Part shown: piece after piece, positions 35,964 through 50,139 of the stretch
How the letters are laid out: every line of letters begins with the position of its first letter
Numbering within the stretch: the stretch's first letter is position 1
Source: Cardinalis cardinalis
Taxonomy: Eukaryota; Chordata; Aves; Passeriformes; Cardinalidae
Direction: 5' to 3'
Assembly: GCA_014549065.1 (NCBI GenBank)
Contig: JACDOX010000323.1
Coordinates: 491,053 to 555,052 of the forward strand
DNA: 64,000 bases
Program-made: the position numbers and the translations under genes
Notes under the pieces: generated by a model
The model's database searches: none
The model's input: the letters and a program-made list of their open reading frames with translations, nothing else
Told to the model about the DNA's origin: nothing

Positions 35964-38900
35964 GGCTCCTTCTCCTTTCCCTGGGCTGTCTCAGAGCTGG
36001 ACACCATCACACATTCACACTCTCTGCATCCAGCTGAGACAGCTCCTCAAGTGACCTGCTTTTACAGAAATGCTGAGTTCAGTGGAAATTATTGTGCATA
36101 ACACTCAAAAACAGGGACATAGGAGGCAAACCTATTAAGCACCTTCTGAACCAAGACCAAACAACCAGGGTTTGTAGAGCCTTTTTTCTCATCTCCATGA
36201 AAACCAAGCCAAAGCTACATATAACTGGAAAATAGATTTCCCAGTGTTTTGACAGCCTTTAGATGATCCTTTGGGGAGTACAGGCATATCTAATACAGCA
36301 CCCCTCATATTCCTGTAATTGATTTTTCCATTCGTTAACTCAACCAATTCTTTCTCATTCCTGGCATGCCACCCTTGGACACTGAAGGAATTAACATCAA
36401 GCAGTGCCTGTTAAGCANGATGCTTTTTTGGAGGGGTACCATTAACAAAAGAGCTGATCCATGAGGTGATGAACAACCACAGATCTCAGCAGCAGTGGTG
36501 GAGGCACACACTGGTCCTTGGCCAGCCNGAGCAGCACAAAGTCATTTGTCATGCAGCACCACAGAGTCACACTGCAAGAGCCCCTGGGCATCATGGTGGG
36601 AGNGAGAGAGCTCCACTGCAGGAACAGAGAGAACAGAACAAGCAGATAAAAACCGTTCAGAGGAAAACAGGTCACTCAGTGTTTCTCTCACGTGGGTGGC
36701 TTTTTCCAGCTCAAANATAAAAATCCTCGTTTTCCCCCGTGCATCGTTGGAATGCAGACAGGACTGTAAAATACAAAATGTGATCCAGCTGGAAACCCAT
36801 ACCTCAGCACAGCAGTTCTCAGGCTTTTTCACATGTATCTCCCTCTCAAGCCTTTTCCACACTTGACCCTGTCTCCCCCCATCTCAGCACCTTAGATAAG
36901 CAGCCTGAAGCTGGCAGGACACCCCGTGGAGGAAGGTGCCATGGAAGGAGGCTCTGTGGGAGCACCTGGAGGTACTTTGTGGTTGGATGGGCAGGGTCAC
37001 ATCAGGGGACAGGGAAAAAACACAAACCTGAGAAGATGTGAGAAGCACAGTAGCCANAGGCATCACCCAGAGCCAAGTGATAACTCTTGCCCCCAAACAA
37101 ACATGAAGGACCACGTGAGTTTTCAGCCAACTGGAATTTGTTTCCTCATTGGGCACACATTAGCTTTCTATGGAAAACATTTTGGCCCTTGCCAGTGTTC
37201 TTTTTTTTTTTTTTTTCATTGTTCTGAACAAAGATGTCAGTATTTCTGGTGGATTCTGACCAAATCTGACTCATGCTTTCCAAGCTAAGAAAAAAGGACC
37301 AAAATCCAAGCTCCTGTGGAATTATTTGAGTTCTAAGGTATCAGAAGGGGAAGGGCAGAGAAGTTAAATAAGGAACTAGAGGACAACAGGATACAAAGTA
37401 CTAGTGCTAGTTAAAAGGAGGTAATTCTGGCCCTGGAAAACACTCAAGCCAACCACACAGAAGGGAAAGCACAGAATATAAGNTTTCCAGTATTGAAACA
37501 AAGTACTTTTCATTTCTGTAGGGCCTCCTAAAGCTTTCACCTGAGAAAATGAGGTCTGGGAAAGTTTATTCTGTTTTGCTATTGTCCAACAAAAATTACA
37601 TATCTGTTCCCACACCATCTCATGAAACTGAAATGTGTATGTTACTCAGAAAACTCCTTTAGAGANATGGGTTGAAATAGACACCATTGCAAACACAAAG
37701 CTCATGAGTTTTGCTTCACTAACGAGCACTTTTCACACTAATGTGCTAGGGAAGGCTGCAGAACAAGAATGAGAATTTACTTTGCAGGAGTCTTTTTCTA
37801 TCAGCTACACCCTACAGGCTCACTCTACTTGGATAACTCACATCAGTCCACCGGTTCCAAGATATGACAAGGTGTAAGGGGGGGTCTGAACTGTCTTTCT
37901 CAATGCTAAATTTGACAGCATGCATGTAAAATGCTTATAAATTTCCACAAATTCTGACAGGGAGAGAGAAGAATACAAGAGCCCTCAGAGAAAATTAGTA
38001 CAAGAGNATCTGAAATCATATCCCTGAAATCCAAGGCACCTTCCAATTCATGTTCTTTTTGATTTGGCATTTGCTCATTGCTGAGCACCTTTTCTCATGC
38101 AGCACTGAGTGCTCTGGTGAAGCTGCTGATGTTAGATTAAAGTAGGATTAATCTGCACAAGTGACCCTAGATGATGACTGCAATTTATTCCCCAGCAGAA
38201 CTAACTCACCCTCACAGCACTTTTTCCACCACAGGGCAGTTCTGGCTGTGAGATAGAATGTGCTGCCTCTCAGGAGAGGTTGATGACACCTTGCTGTCCC
38301 CATGTGCACNCAGCAGTGTAAAATCCACCCCTTTTCCTGTGCTTCCTTCACCACAATGCACTTGCTCCACCTGTTGTCCACTTGCTTTTCTACAAGCCCA
38401 TCTGCAGCTGCAATTTCTGCAATTGCTTTTCCTTCAGGGATGCTCAGGGATCTTTATGCCTGCTTTCTCACCCCTAGCACAGCCAGTATCGCTGCCTTCC
38501 ATAGAGATTCTGGGAAAAAAAAAACAACCTGCAGTTCAGGAACAGCTGAAGAGCCACAGCTCTTAGAGGTCTAGCTCAGCTTTAACCACAGTAAAGACTG
38601 AGAACCTGGCAAGTGCCAGGAAAGCAGGATGCACTGGGGAGTTAATTACTCAGCAAGGCTGAGTAATCCCCAGCCTAGGTTAAGGGATTAATAGCACTTG
38701 CACAGTCCTACTTTCCAGCTCTTCTGCTAGATTATCACCTGGAACAAGCAGAAAAAAATTACTGCAAGAAACAGGCAGCTCCATTGGGCAGCTCTGGCAG
38801 CACCAGGGTGCTCCATGAGTTGTGCCATTTGCTCCTCATGGGCAGACACAACNAAGCTGGAAGATGGCAGCAAAGCTCCTCTGAGGCCAAGAGCAGCCTA

Positions 38901-41900
38901 AATTGACAGCATTTGCTGCCTCTGGATTCACACTGCTTTCCTGGGAGAGAAAATTCCTTTTCCCAAATTTCTTGCAAGTACCAGACCAAAGGAAATATTC
39001 AGGTGCTGTGCTGAGGGGGAGCTGGGACAGACTGAGGAGGGACATGGCTCTGTTAATGAGGCAATAATGCTTGCAAAGAGCATTTGTAGTGCTGGGGTCC
39101 CATTAGGGCCACAACTGCTTCCTGAAGCGTGACAGGAGTAACTGCAGCACCACAGCAACAAGCACAGAATAATCTGAGCTGGAAGGCACNCACAGGGATC
39201 ATCTACATTNCCATCTCCAACTGAGCTGTGGGTCAATGCCCCTCCTTTCAGAAGAGCCANCAGAAGTGATCTCCAGGCCATTTCATTGCCCTGGGAGGGA
39301 CAGCACAGCTCAGCACAGCCTTAGTCTGGTGTCTGCTGCCCTCCCCTGCTCTGCCAGCAGAATGGGAACAGCAAGGACAGGGAGCCTCCTCCCCTGCTCC
39401 CTTTTTTCCTGCAGCGTGGGGACACAACCTGGCTGCTCAATTCTGCTGGAATAGCCCCAAGGCTGGAATAGCTGCTGGGGGACAATGGATGAGGCAGTGG
39501 GAGGAGGAGTGCCACGGCACAGCCATCCTAAACTGGGCTAAACTGCACTGCCCTCTTCTATCACCCACACCCAGAGCCTCTGGCCACCTAACATGAGGGA
39601 AAGGCAGCAACACCTGCTCAGCACAGCAGTCAAAGGGAGATTCCAAACTCTTCTGCACCCTCTATTTGAACCATCAGTCAGTTCCCACCACAGCTCTGAG
39701 CTTCCTTGAGCAGCAGGGTTGTCACATCAACTTCCTCTCCTGACCATGGGAATTTAAAACTGAGGAGATGCAAAGACAGATAAGTCAAGTGTCATTTATT
39801 GTGAGCTTTGAGAATGAGCACTCTCCACAAATTAAAACCAAAAAAAAAAAAAAGGAAGAAAAGGAAGAAGAAAAAGTTGTAATTTTGAAAATGTNACTAG
39901 GTAGAGTCAGTCTCTCCTCAGGCTGTGCAGAGCAGGTTCATAGCAAAGTCCCTGACACAAAAGTATGGCACACTGAAACCAAGCTGGTCTTCAGANGGTC
40001 TTTTCCCAACACAAGAAACAGTGGGCATGGCTCTGGAACAATGTGAGGTGTTACCAAAGCAAAGTACAAAAAGTGACTGGGGGAAAGGGAGGGAATACAC
40101 CATAAAATATCAGAACAATTTTGAATTGGTTGGCTTTGTCTCCAGAAGCCACAGATTTAAACACACCACCAAAAGTAATGCTTCTTACTAAAACAAAAAG
40201 CAAGCACGGGAATCAGTAAGAATTTGTTTAGATGCACTGCTCTGGAAGTAAAGTTCCTTGTTCCTAAGGAAATGCCCCNATAGTTTTGGAGGAGTATGTA
40301 TTCCCTCCAGCACAGCTTCTACACATGTAAACACAAGGAAGTGTTGGCTCCAGCACTATTTTAACCCAACTGACTGCATGATGTGTGATAAACAACTGTT
40401 TGAGAAGTTNTGGAATTCTGAAGGTCAGTTTGATTTACTTACCAGCCCTGAAAAGGAAACAAAGGGGATAGGAGTTGAAGGAAAAAAAAAGACTGAAGCC
40501 AAATTAAATTCTATTTGAGGTGAATTTATTGAGTTAAAAAGAACCTGCCAGCTCCACCATATTTACAAAGGTTTTCAAGAGGATCTAGAGCTATTACTGC
40601 TACTGAACCACACANTAAAAATGCATAAACAAACCAAATCAACCACATCCATTACGTTAAAAACACCATTTACCTTACAGGACTTTGAGGCACACTCAAA
40701 CCTAGGGGAAAATGCTTCCCAGCCACTGATCTGTACAGCAAGATTCTCATTTCTCCCTCTGATGTAGCTATGCCTGAAGATCTTGGTGTCTGACACCTTG
40801 GAACTTGGTGTCTGTTCTTCACTAGACATGGCTTATGAATCAGGATTTTAAATAAAAGGTTACTTGGAATTGCAAGGCATTAAAATAATCCTAAAGAGCA
40901 GAATGAAATCCCCAGTTGGTTCCATTTGATACTTTTGCAAGGTGCTATTGCTGCCAGATGTGCACATAAAATCCTGTCATCACTGTGGAGCCACAATCCA
41001 AGCAAACTAAGCCAAACTTCCCAGAGCACTGTCACTGTCCACATCTCAAGCAGCACTGCAGAAACAGCACCTCCTGCAAACATCACACTGTTCTCTTCTC
41101 CTGGCCACGACTCAAAGGATGATTTCAGCTGCAATTAATGCTCCCTAAATTCCCTCATCCACCTTTCCATTCCCCTCTCCACCCACAGAAGAGATCATGG
41201 ATTCTAAGGGGAGGAGAGAGCCTGTCTCCCAGTTCAGCTGGGTTCATTTCCAAGGATATTGCAGCTGCATGTCNCATCCTGAAGCAGTTCTGCATTCCAA
41301 TGCCACAGTGCCAAAGGGATGTGGACATGGCCCGTGTGCTCACACACCTGGATGCACTCAGCTCCCACTGGCAACAGGTGGCTCTGTTTACAAGCCTACA
41401 GTAGCATTTACTTGATATTAAGCTTCACACATTATTTAATGTTTGGGGAAGAATTTACTCACTTGAGTGCCAGTGACCCTTCCCAGGGTTTTCACAGGTG
41501 AACTTTTGCTGATCAGCAATCTAACACTGTAACACTCACTTGGAAACTATCAACTAAAACTCAGAGTTACTCTAAGCACAGAAACTAAAACCCCAGATAT
41601 CAAATCAAGTAGCAGAGAAGCTGCTAATAGCATTTCAGAGGGAAAAAAACCCAAAACAACCAAAAAACACTGAAATATGTCTCTTGTACAAAGAAAGATG
41701 AAACCTACCAGCTTTATGTTTAGAAAAAGAAACACNTAACTTTGTTTCTACTGCAAGGGCTACAAAAACAAAACCAAAGAGAAGCCCAAGCACCATTCAT
41801 GCATGAGAAACTACCTTCTAGCAAGAAGTCTTTTATGGAGTATGTGCTACTCTAATGTGAGCTGGCATCAGACCTGCAAAGTCTTGCTCCACACNTCAGC

Positions 41901-43128
41901 AAGACTGCCAGAGGCACACCACACTGTCACACTGCTCTCTTCAAAAGGAAAAAAACATCCTCTCACACTCACAAAGCAAGCTACAGAGCTGCTCACTGCA
42001 AAGCAGGATTTTAAAACTTTACANTCATATCAAGGAAATTCCCATCAACATTGAGATTTGTAGCTGAGCCATGCTGAGAGCATATCCAGCTCAAGCAGCA
42101 CACACACAGGTGTCACCCATGTTGATATCCAAGGTCAGAATCAGGGGCTCAGGTGTTGGGACAGGGGATCAGATGTAAACTTTTTATCAGTTTCACACCT
42201 GCAGGTAAGATTAAGAGCAACTCTTCAGAAGTGGAATTACCCTGGTGCTNGGGTACATGAAGAGAACACCAGGCTGCCACAGCTGCTACACTGCATCCAA
42301 CCACGGGGTGAACTGGTCAGATCCAGTGCCAAACCCTCAGCAGGAATCAAGCTGTGATTGTGAGGAGAGCTTTACAGAACTCTTTCAGGCATGGCAGAAT
42401 AGCTTTCCTTACCAGCAGGATGGCTGAAGGAGCTGCACCCAGCAGCACTTGCGACATGCTGCATGTATCTCTCCCAGCCCTTCACAGAATTTGATACAGA
42501 TAATGCCACATTAATGTTACTGTGGAACACATTTATCAAGATACCAGGAAAGCTTAGAGGGGTTTTTCCTGTGTCACTTTGGCTGAGGTGAGCAGGAATT
42601 ATTTATCAACTGACTAAGGGGTGATGAAACCTCTAGTACACCTTACCAAAGTGTTTCAAAGGTATTCAGGTCCCTCACTAGGAGCTACATAATTTAAAAA
42701 TTGAGCAGAAGAAAACCTTTGTGCTTCTTTTGTGGACTAAAGTCTGACTTTGCAAGCCAGCAAAATGCAGTGATGCTAGGCTTTGCAAAGATGGTGGAGG
42801 AAAAGGGATTCCATCTGCATTCCTTAAAAACCAAATAGAGTGTAAAAAAAGATAACTATGATAACTCTAGTAGTCAGAACATCTCTACAAAAGTCTCTGG
42901 ACTGTGAACTGGCCACAGAAGACTCAAAATAACAAAGGCAGAGAGCTGTCCAGCTGAAGGTGGAAATCCACTGAGAACAAATTGACACAGAAAAGTTGGT
43001 AACAGTGACATTTTGTCAGTGACAGTTTTNGTGCCTATAACATCCTGGACTTAAATTACTCCAGTAAGCTGGTGCTTTTCTCCTTAACAGATCAGGACTG
43101 ATTGTTGTTGACACCAACATCACATCCC
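35964..43128. other. Intergenic downstream of BPGM
   Basis: About 7.2 kb of mostly single-copy-looking sequence with one short CR1 tail (39160-39225), a T18 run and an A/AAG-rich run at 39838-39878. No exon is recognised. In mammals CALD1 follows BPGM in the same orientation, so this is probably the BPGM-CALD1 interval, by synteny only. Confidence 0.55.
39160..39225 (-). mobile_element. Short CR1 3'-tail fragment, reverse orientation
   Basis: CAGAATAATCTGAGCTGGAA followed by GGCACNCACAGGGATCATCT resembles the reverse complement of the CR1 3' tail. It is short and diverged, so the call is tentative. Confidence 0.5.
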
Positions 43129-43134
43129 TTTATT
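43129..43134 (-). terminator. Candidate BPGM polyadenylation signal AATAAA
   Basis: On the minus strand, AATAAA lies about 260 bases past the BPGM stop codon, in the context AGAAATAAAGGG. It is the first canonical signal downstream and would give a 3'UTR of roughly 0.28 kb. A longer alternative 3'UTR cannot be excluded. No downstream GU-rich element was judged decisive. Confidence 0.45.
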
Positions 43135-43392
43135 TCTCTACTGGGCCATCCTCAGTGGATCTGGGGCAGGCTGCCCTGCCAGTTTCCTTTACCTGAATCA
43201 TCTCTTCCTTTTCCAGTATTGAAAACCTCACACTGCAATCTNAATTCCAGTTTTTGAAAAGGCAGAGGGGTAAACTACCAACCTGAGACTCAACAATTGT
43301 CCCTTCCAATTATTTAGTGCTTGAAATTGAGACATTCACACAGTGCAACCTAGCAGTCATACACACATCCTCACACACTGAACCCAGCTGTG

Positions 43393-43586
43393 TTAGACAG
43401 CGGGATTTAACTTCTCAGCAGATTTTACTTTCCCTTGATCTTCCACTTTTTTGATGGCAGCTTGGATAGCTTCTTGATCACCCAGAAACTGGTGAGGGCC
43501 CAGAGGGTGCAAATTCTCATCAAGTTCAAGAAGTATGGGCACACCAGTGGGGAGGGTGACATTGATGATGTCCTCATCGGAGATGC
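43393..43586 (-). CDS. BPGM: BPGM terminal coding exon 3 (residues 201-264 and stop)
   Basis: This exon supplies the C-terminal part of bisphosphoglycerate mutase. It begins after a CAG acceptor (43587-43588) with the last two bases of Gly201, so exons 2 and 3 join to 795 bp, or 264 codons plus TAA at 43395-43393. The segment starting ISDEDIINVTLPTGVP and the later FLGDQEAIQAAIKKVEDQG are near-identical to mammalian BPGM as I know it. After KVK the tail reads SAEKLNPAV, about five residues longer than the 259-residue human protein. The C-terminal tail lies near the active-site entrance in this family, so the extension could affect substrate access, but that is inference. No frameshift, stop or N occurs in the exon. 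Confidence 0.96.
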
Positions 43587-46500
43587 CTGCCAAAGAAAAA
43601 CAAAACAGAGTTACACCTCCAGCCTCCTCACTGCCTCCTGCCTTACTTCTGAGGTTACCTAGGCTCAAAACAGTCAAGGACACCACCAGCCACTCAAGGG
43701 TCAATTCCAGCTAGGCCACAGCTTGGGAAGTCCTTTAGGAACAGCTGAAGGAGAGAATTCCCATCAAGGTGAAGAAGTTTCTTCACTTTTTCAGCCTCCA
43801 CGTGTGAAATAAACAGGAAGAGACTGCCCAGGAGACTACACTGTTCCTTTAATTCAGGACATGGAGTACAATAGGTTCCCTTCCATCATTTCCCAACTCA
43901 CACATCACAAAAGATGAGAGCCCAAATGTGCTACTCCAACATGAAANAACCTCTGCCACACAGACTCTTTAAAGAGGCAGGATGACAAGGTTAGTTTTTC
44001 TCTTAAATTTTCTGGGCAACTCTTATCACACAAACTGCCACAAAAATCAGTATTTCATCCTACTTGTGCGAGAATCACTCTTTTCCCACATATGATTTCT
44101 CACAAGCAAGTCCACAGTACTGTTCTCAGAATTCCTACACATAAGATTTTCATTTCCACTTTCAAATGAGGGGAAGAAAAAGGAGGCAGAAAGTCAACTT
44201 GTATAGCTTGGAGCATTCTTCTTTTTTTTTCCACTTAACTAAAGGAATGTGTACCTGGAAAATAATATTTATGTTATGCAGACATGTAATTAAAATATTC
44301 TGGGCTCTCATCTCAATGAAATTGCTGGTTATTTTTATATCAAATACACATCCAAAGCCTCCAAGTGAGTTTCAAGACCAAACATCCTGGTAAAGTTTCC
44401 ACACAAGGTCTAAATAATTGCATTAAAAGCAGCGACTGCAAAGATATTATGCCTCAAAAAAATCAGGCAAAAGAAAGCTGGTGTTATTTGGAATGTCAAG
44501 ATTTCTTTTTCCACCCCTTTTTGGAAGCACTGAGGTCCCAGCAGCAGCCTGCTGTTGTGAAGCAGGGCAGCTTTGAGTAATTCACTCAGAAAATGCACAC
44601 CACGAGCTCCTGAAGTGATGACACCATATGAACTAGACCAAGGTGCACCAAGCAAACATCCTCCTGGAGCAGCTGACAAAACAGATGGTCCTCAGAACAC
44701 AGGGGTGTAAATTTACCAGAGATTTGCACATTAAGTAGAACAGCAGAGCCATCATGTTAACAGGAAAACACACACAAGTCAAACAACTCAGCAACAGTGG
44801 GGTGACAACAGGTCAGAAANAACAGAATTGTTCATGAGGTGAGGATCATGTGCCCCTGCCCAGAGACTGCACCATCACNCAACTTTTGCAGTGCCCTGTT
44901 CTTGCTTTGTGCTCAGCACTTGGGTGAGCCCTAAGCTCCAGAAGGGCATGGAGCACCAGAAACAAGCCTTGGCAAAGAACTTACACCTTGTTACATTTTG
45001 AGCATCAGTCCATTGAAACAAGTCACACTCAGATAGCTCAAGCAACTCTTGCATACAAGGGACAAATAGTTCACCTGGTGTAGGCCACAGGATCAGACCT
45101 ACAGGGAAAAAAATACCTAAAATTTAAAACTGGCACAGAAATGGATGGGAAAAATACTNCATCCATTCACCAGGCACAAGCACTGTTCTCAAGGACTTGG
45201 TTTGCAAAANAAGATGCCTGAACTCTTATTCCAAGGATTCTGAAGCATTAGACTTTAACAACACCACATTCCCACGTATATTCCCAGAGAATCCANGCCT
45301 AGGAAGTGTTCTGACCACCTCCTAAGTTCAGTGTCCCAGACTAAACCATTCACATACACACACAGCAGATGAAGTCATGCAGGAGAGTTTAGGCAAACCA
45401 CATAATGTGGTCAGGAGACATGATATTTAAAAGTTTCCTCTGGAGATGGATTAAACAAAACTAGCTGTAGCTACACGGATTCAGAAATGCATTTTACTGT
45501 TTTTACAGAACACAAAGTGACCACAATGTCAACTAGTATTGATTTACAAAGCAAAACAGTGCAGCCTAGGATAAACACACAGCAGCAAACATGATGGATT
45601 TCTCCTCAGGAGTCTTCCCCATATGGAAGTGCAGCCCCACAGCCAGAAGTCTGGAAACACAAGCTGAAGTCAGATGAAAATCCTAAAGAAACAACAGCGT
45701 CCTGTTTATGTGTGCAGCATTTCTGTTCTTCAGGAAGCAAGAAGCTGAGCAGGCTGGTCACACACAAGCTCTTTGGTTGCAGGAGAGCTCACCAGACCAG
45801 TCNCCAGCCAGCAGGCCAGGAGGACACCAAAGGGATCACACCAATGGCTGCAGTGTGAGCTGACTGCTATCCAGTTACTCCATGTGCTGAAACCAGAACC
45901 AGCTGACCTTTTCCTGAGCTCCATCTGAGCTGGCCTGAGTCACAACCCAGCCCATGGCACAGGGAAGAAGGGTGAAATCAGGGCAGGACCTTAACTGCTG
46001 ACTCCAAGGTGCAATGGTAAATAAGACCACTGAGGAGGTAACCTGCTTCCCTCCAGTTTAATACCAAAGCCTGGGTCTCAGCACTGCTGAAATACTGAGC
46101 TGCTGGAAGCAGCTTTTACCCAAGAAGGTTTAAAACCCAGGTCCTACCTACTTATAGATGTGAGAACCCAGAGACATTACTGAAATACTCAGGATGACTT
46201 CCTGAGGAGCCCAGATAAAATGCTGCCTAGGCAGCTGCACTTCTCAAGTGAACATCTCCCATGCTCTGTGTCCTGGGAACACTCAGGACACCTGAGTGAC
46301 CTGACACCTACAGTGCTCCTCACCTGTACAGCAGGGAGCAGTCAGGCACAGGAGCACTGCAGTAACNTGCTACAGCACTTTTATAAAAGAGATCCTTCAA
46401 AAATCACATTCAGAATTCCTCCCCAGCTCACTTATCCTCCGTTTAACCAAACTGGGTAACCAAACACACAAATTGGAAATACNTCCAGGCAAGCTTAAGA

Positions 46501-47181
46501 ATTCACCTTCATGTGGTAGCCCATGGAGTGTTTTGAAATATTTGGACCTTGNAAAGTCCTACAGAGACAAACCCCACTGATTTTGAGCACCTACAGCACT
46601 TTCAGATGGGCTGGTTCAGCTTCTNCTTCCCCCCTCACCTGTTGTTAACAAGTTCCTCCCTCCTATTCTTATGGTCAGAGGAACCCAAAACCCACAAGAG
46701 CTGTTGAGAATAACAACACCCTCCTCTCTGCATGTCCAGATGATTCATCCAATAAAAGATCATACACAAGATCAAATGCATCAATTCATCCACAAAAGCT
46801 TGTTTAATANTGGTGCTTTGCAATTGAGTTCTAAATCAGGTCACAGCACCCCATATGTTTAATGAAAGCACTAAAGCTTTAGCCTAGCAAGGTAAATATC
46901 CAGAGCCACTTTCTGCCCTCCCTGCAGGCTGACNAAAGATCTAACTTGAACAGGGCAGAGGAGGGAAGCAAGCACAGTGTTACAATCTGGNTTTTGATCT
47001 TGACAGAATCTTACTTTGCTGTGCAAATTTTAAGGNAAGAAAGAAGGGTGGGCTACAACCATGGCTGTAGTATATAATTTACATTTGTTCCACTCACATC
47101 TGCCAAGACTTTCTGTCTGTATTAGGTTTNCACAGCCAGGCTTTAGTGGTAGGGGGCTACAGTGGGGCACCAAAAAAGAAC

Positions 47182-47700
47182 TGTGGTGGGCTNGTGGTGT
47201 GGCTGGACANCAGGTGCCCACCAAGCTGCNCTATCACTCCCATCCTCAGCACAATGGGTGGGGAGAAAAGATGCAAAAATAACTTGTGGGTCAAGATAAA
47301 GGCCGTTTACTAAAGCACAAGTAGAGGCCAAGCACAGAAGCAAAGGAAAGCAAAGGATTTATTCTCTACTTCCCATCAGCAGGCAATCCAATCACTTGCC
47401 ACTAATCAGGGCTTCAATGTGCAGAGCTATTCCTTCAATGCTATCACAAACGCCCTTCCTCCTTTCCCTCATCTTTTCCTGCTGAGCAGACATCATAAGG
47501 GCTAAGGAATATTTTGGGTCAGCTCTCCTGGCTATGTCCCCTCCCAAGAGCTTGCCCAATCCCAGCCCATTTGGGGACAATGTTGGAGAGACATTCCTGA
47601 TGCTGTGGGAGCACTGCTTAGCAGTGCCCAAAACACAGCCAAGGTCATTTGCAATAAGGCCCAGCAAGCTCACAAGAAATAAGCAGCAGAAGCACTGAGC
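47182..47700 (-). mobile_element. ERVL-like LTR in BPGM intron 2, same sense as the gene
   Basis: On the minus strand the segment ends CCCACCACA. Before it come the stretch TCTTGACCCACAAGTTATTT, TTTGCTTTCC, GGGAAGTAGAGAATAAATCC and the upstream CATAGCCAGGAGAGCTGACC. These are the order and wording of the ERVL-type LTRs I know from chicken and songbirds. The AATAAA in GAGAATAAATCC would act as a poly(A) signal in the sense direction of BPGM. The right (5') end is diffuse and may reach about 47760. No target duplication was found. Confidence 0.65.
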
Positions 47701-50139
47701 AAAGACTGGGGGAAATGACAGGGAGAGCAAGACCATCTCATTTCAAGAGCACTGAGTTGTTAGACCTCAAGCTGTTTCCTGCAGCTGCACTCACAACACC
47801 ACACTCACATAAGNAGCATTTCCTTAAGAAGCCTAAGCAGCAAAATCAATGAAATAATCTTATTAAGAAGCCCTCAACACACAATCCACACCAGGTCACA
47901 ACGTGCAGCTCCAGCCTGTAAACTATTGGGATACTACTGGAAATTCTAGAATCAGGCATTCCACAAACTCTGCTTTGAGGTACCTGACACCAGNGCTCAG
48001 GGTTAAATGTCTGGGAAGAAAGAAAAGTTGAGACAGCCCACCAATCCTTCCTGGTAAATCAGTCCCTTGGACTTGGTCTCCAGTCAGCACTTCAACAGAA
48101 ATGGGGCAAGGTGGTCACAAGTATTACACTAATATCTTCATAAAGGGACACTGTCAAGAGGATTCAATATGAAGCACTGGTTATTAGNTAAAGAGAAAAC
48201 TATCCTCCTTCAAAGAATTGAGAAAAAACACCTTTAAACAGATCCTGTGCATCCAGGATGCTCATTTAGCACGACAGATTCTACAGGCACTTCATACACC
48301 TTAATGAGGCCCACTCTGTGCAATGAGAAAACAAGAACAAAATCCAAACCCACAGTGAAAGCCTTTTGAGCATGATACTGCTGCTCCATGCAAGCAGAAA
48401 GCAGAACTACATTTCCAGCTCTTTACCAATTACTCAGAACAAGGAAAACACAGATTCAGAGAANTGCAGTCCTGCTTCAAGAAAACACCTCCTTGAAATA
48501 GTAACTGCAAGGGATACTCTGTAGTCTTTCAAGAAAAAAAATTCAAATTGACACTAAAACAATTAAAATTATTTCATCAGATCCAACTGAATGAAAACAT
48601 TCCTATTTCCTGCCATTTAAAGTTTGATCTACATCTTCCAAGATCAAGTTAACACCATGACTAAGACATCCAAGCAGCCATACATCCTCAAGCCATGCTG
48701 CTTGAGGCATTTGGAATCCAGTTTTCAAAATGCCAAAAAATAAAAGAAAAAAAAAAAGGAAAAAGGTTCCAGCTAAGCTGGAGGGGCTTGAAAAACTCCA
48801 TTGAAGTGCAGGACACACTAAGCTTATAAAAAAGAAAAATCCACAAAAACAGCCCATCTCACAGTGGGTGCTATAAATACAGTAGACTGGCAAAGTTTAA
48901 GCACTCTTGAGTCAGGTCCAACTCTAGCAGGGTTCCAGATCAACTCAACCTTCCAGCAGAGAAAGAGAGACAGTCAGCAATGCAGACAAGGAACCTCTTA
49001 GATCCAGCTAGATTTAGGCCAAGGGAAAAAAAAAGGCAAAAACAAAACAAAGGCAGATTGTAACACCAGGGGTCTCAAAGCTCTGTCCATGCTACCCTTC
49101 AGGCCAGCTCTTCAGGAATCCATTCTCCACTACCTAAAGGGCAGGAGAGCCAAGCAGGCACCTGCCAGTAGTTCCTGTGTGGGAGCTGGGGTAGCTCACC
49201 AGATCCTCTGCCAAGGACTGCTCACATTTCCCTGTNTAAGTTCACATTTCCCTATGTAAGCATGTGCTGGGAGGGTGAAAGCATACTGCAAGACAAAGGA
49301 CAGCTTTATTACCCCTTGAGTATGGGCAGTCCTGCAAGAGTTACACAGAGTTAGCAGTTGTCCCAAAGTTCTGCAGCACTGCTCCTCCCTGATCTCANTG
49401 CAGCAAGAAATCCAAGCTAGCCAGGCTAACTCCAAAGCAACCCCTCCCAGTCCCTGAGGCTGCCAGCCCCTGTGCAGGCCTGCACAGAAGGTGGCCCAGG
49501 ATCTCTGCTGGAACCTACACCCAGCTGTCACCATTTCACCCCCAAAGGGCTTGGCCAGCATGGTTTCATGGAGCTGGTTCAGTTCTTGGGAGGCAGGGGA
49601 GTCCCCAGATCCCCTTTCTCCTTCTTCCTTTATCATTTTACACAGNGTGGACAACCACTGTGACCACAGCATGGAACTGACTGAACCAGCCCTTCCTCCT
49701 TCATCCACGATCTGCACCCCAGGATTCACAGCCTCTCCAGTCCCAGAAGCCATTTGTACCTGCTCACTTCACAGCCTTCAGATCCTGACTGCTCCAGCAT
49801 GGCCAAATGCAAAAAGTGATCAGCAGGCAGAGCCACACAACAGAGGATTTTAAACTTAAAAAAAAAACCCTGAGTGGACACAATCCAGTCTGTGCATATT
49901 TGTAACTACAACTGCATTCACAGATATATAAANACTGAATTCTGCTCTACCCACAAAGAAATTAATATAGTTCAAGGATGATTAATAATTATTTAATATA
50001 GTATAAGATGGCCTAGAAGCCAGGAGATGAAAGAGGAAGGGAGGAAAGAATCTAACAATGAAAAGGATGTTTTTTATTATAAAGTCCCAAATAAGTCCTT
50101 TTCAAGACCAGTTCTGGGATTTTCAGCCCAGGCAAGACT

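Noticed and set aside
1..43128. CALD1 first exons, expected downstream of BPGM by mammalian synteny
   Set aside because: I looked for the characteristic Arg/Glu-rich early caldesmon exons and the short alternative first exon and found nothing convincing on the minus strand.
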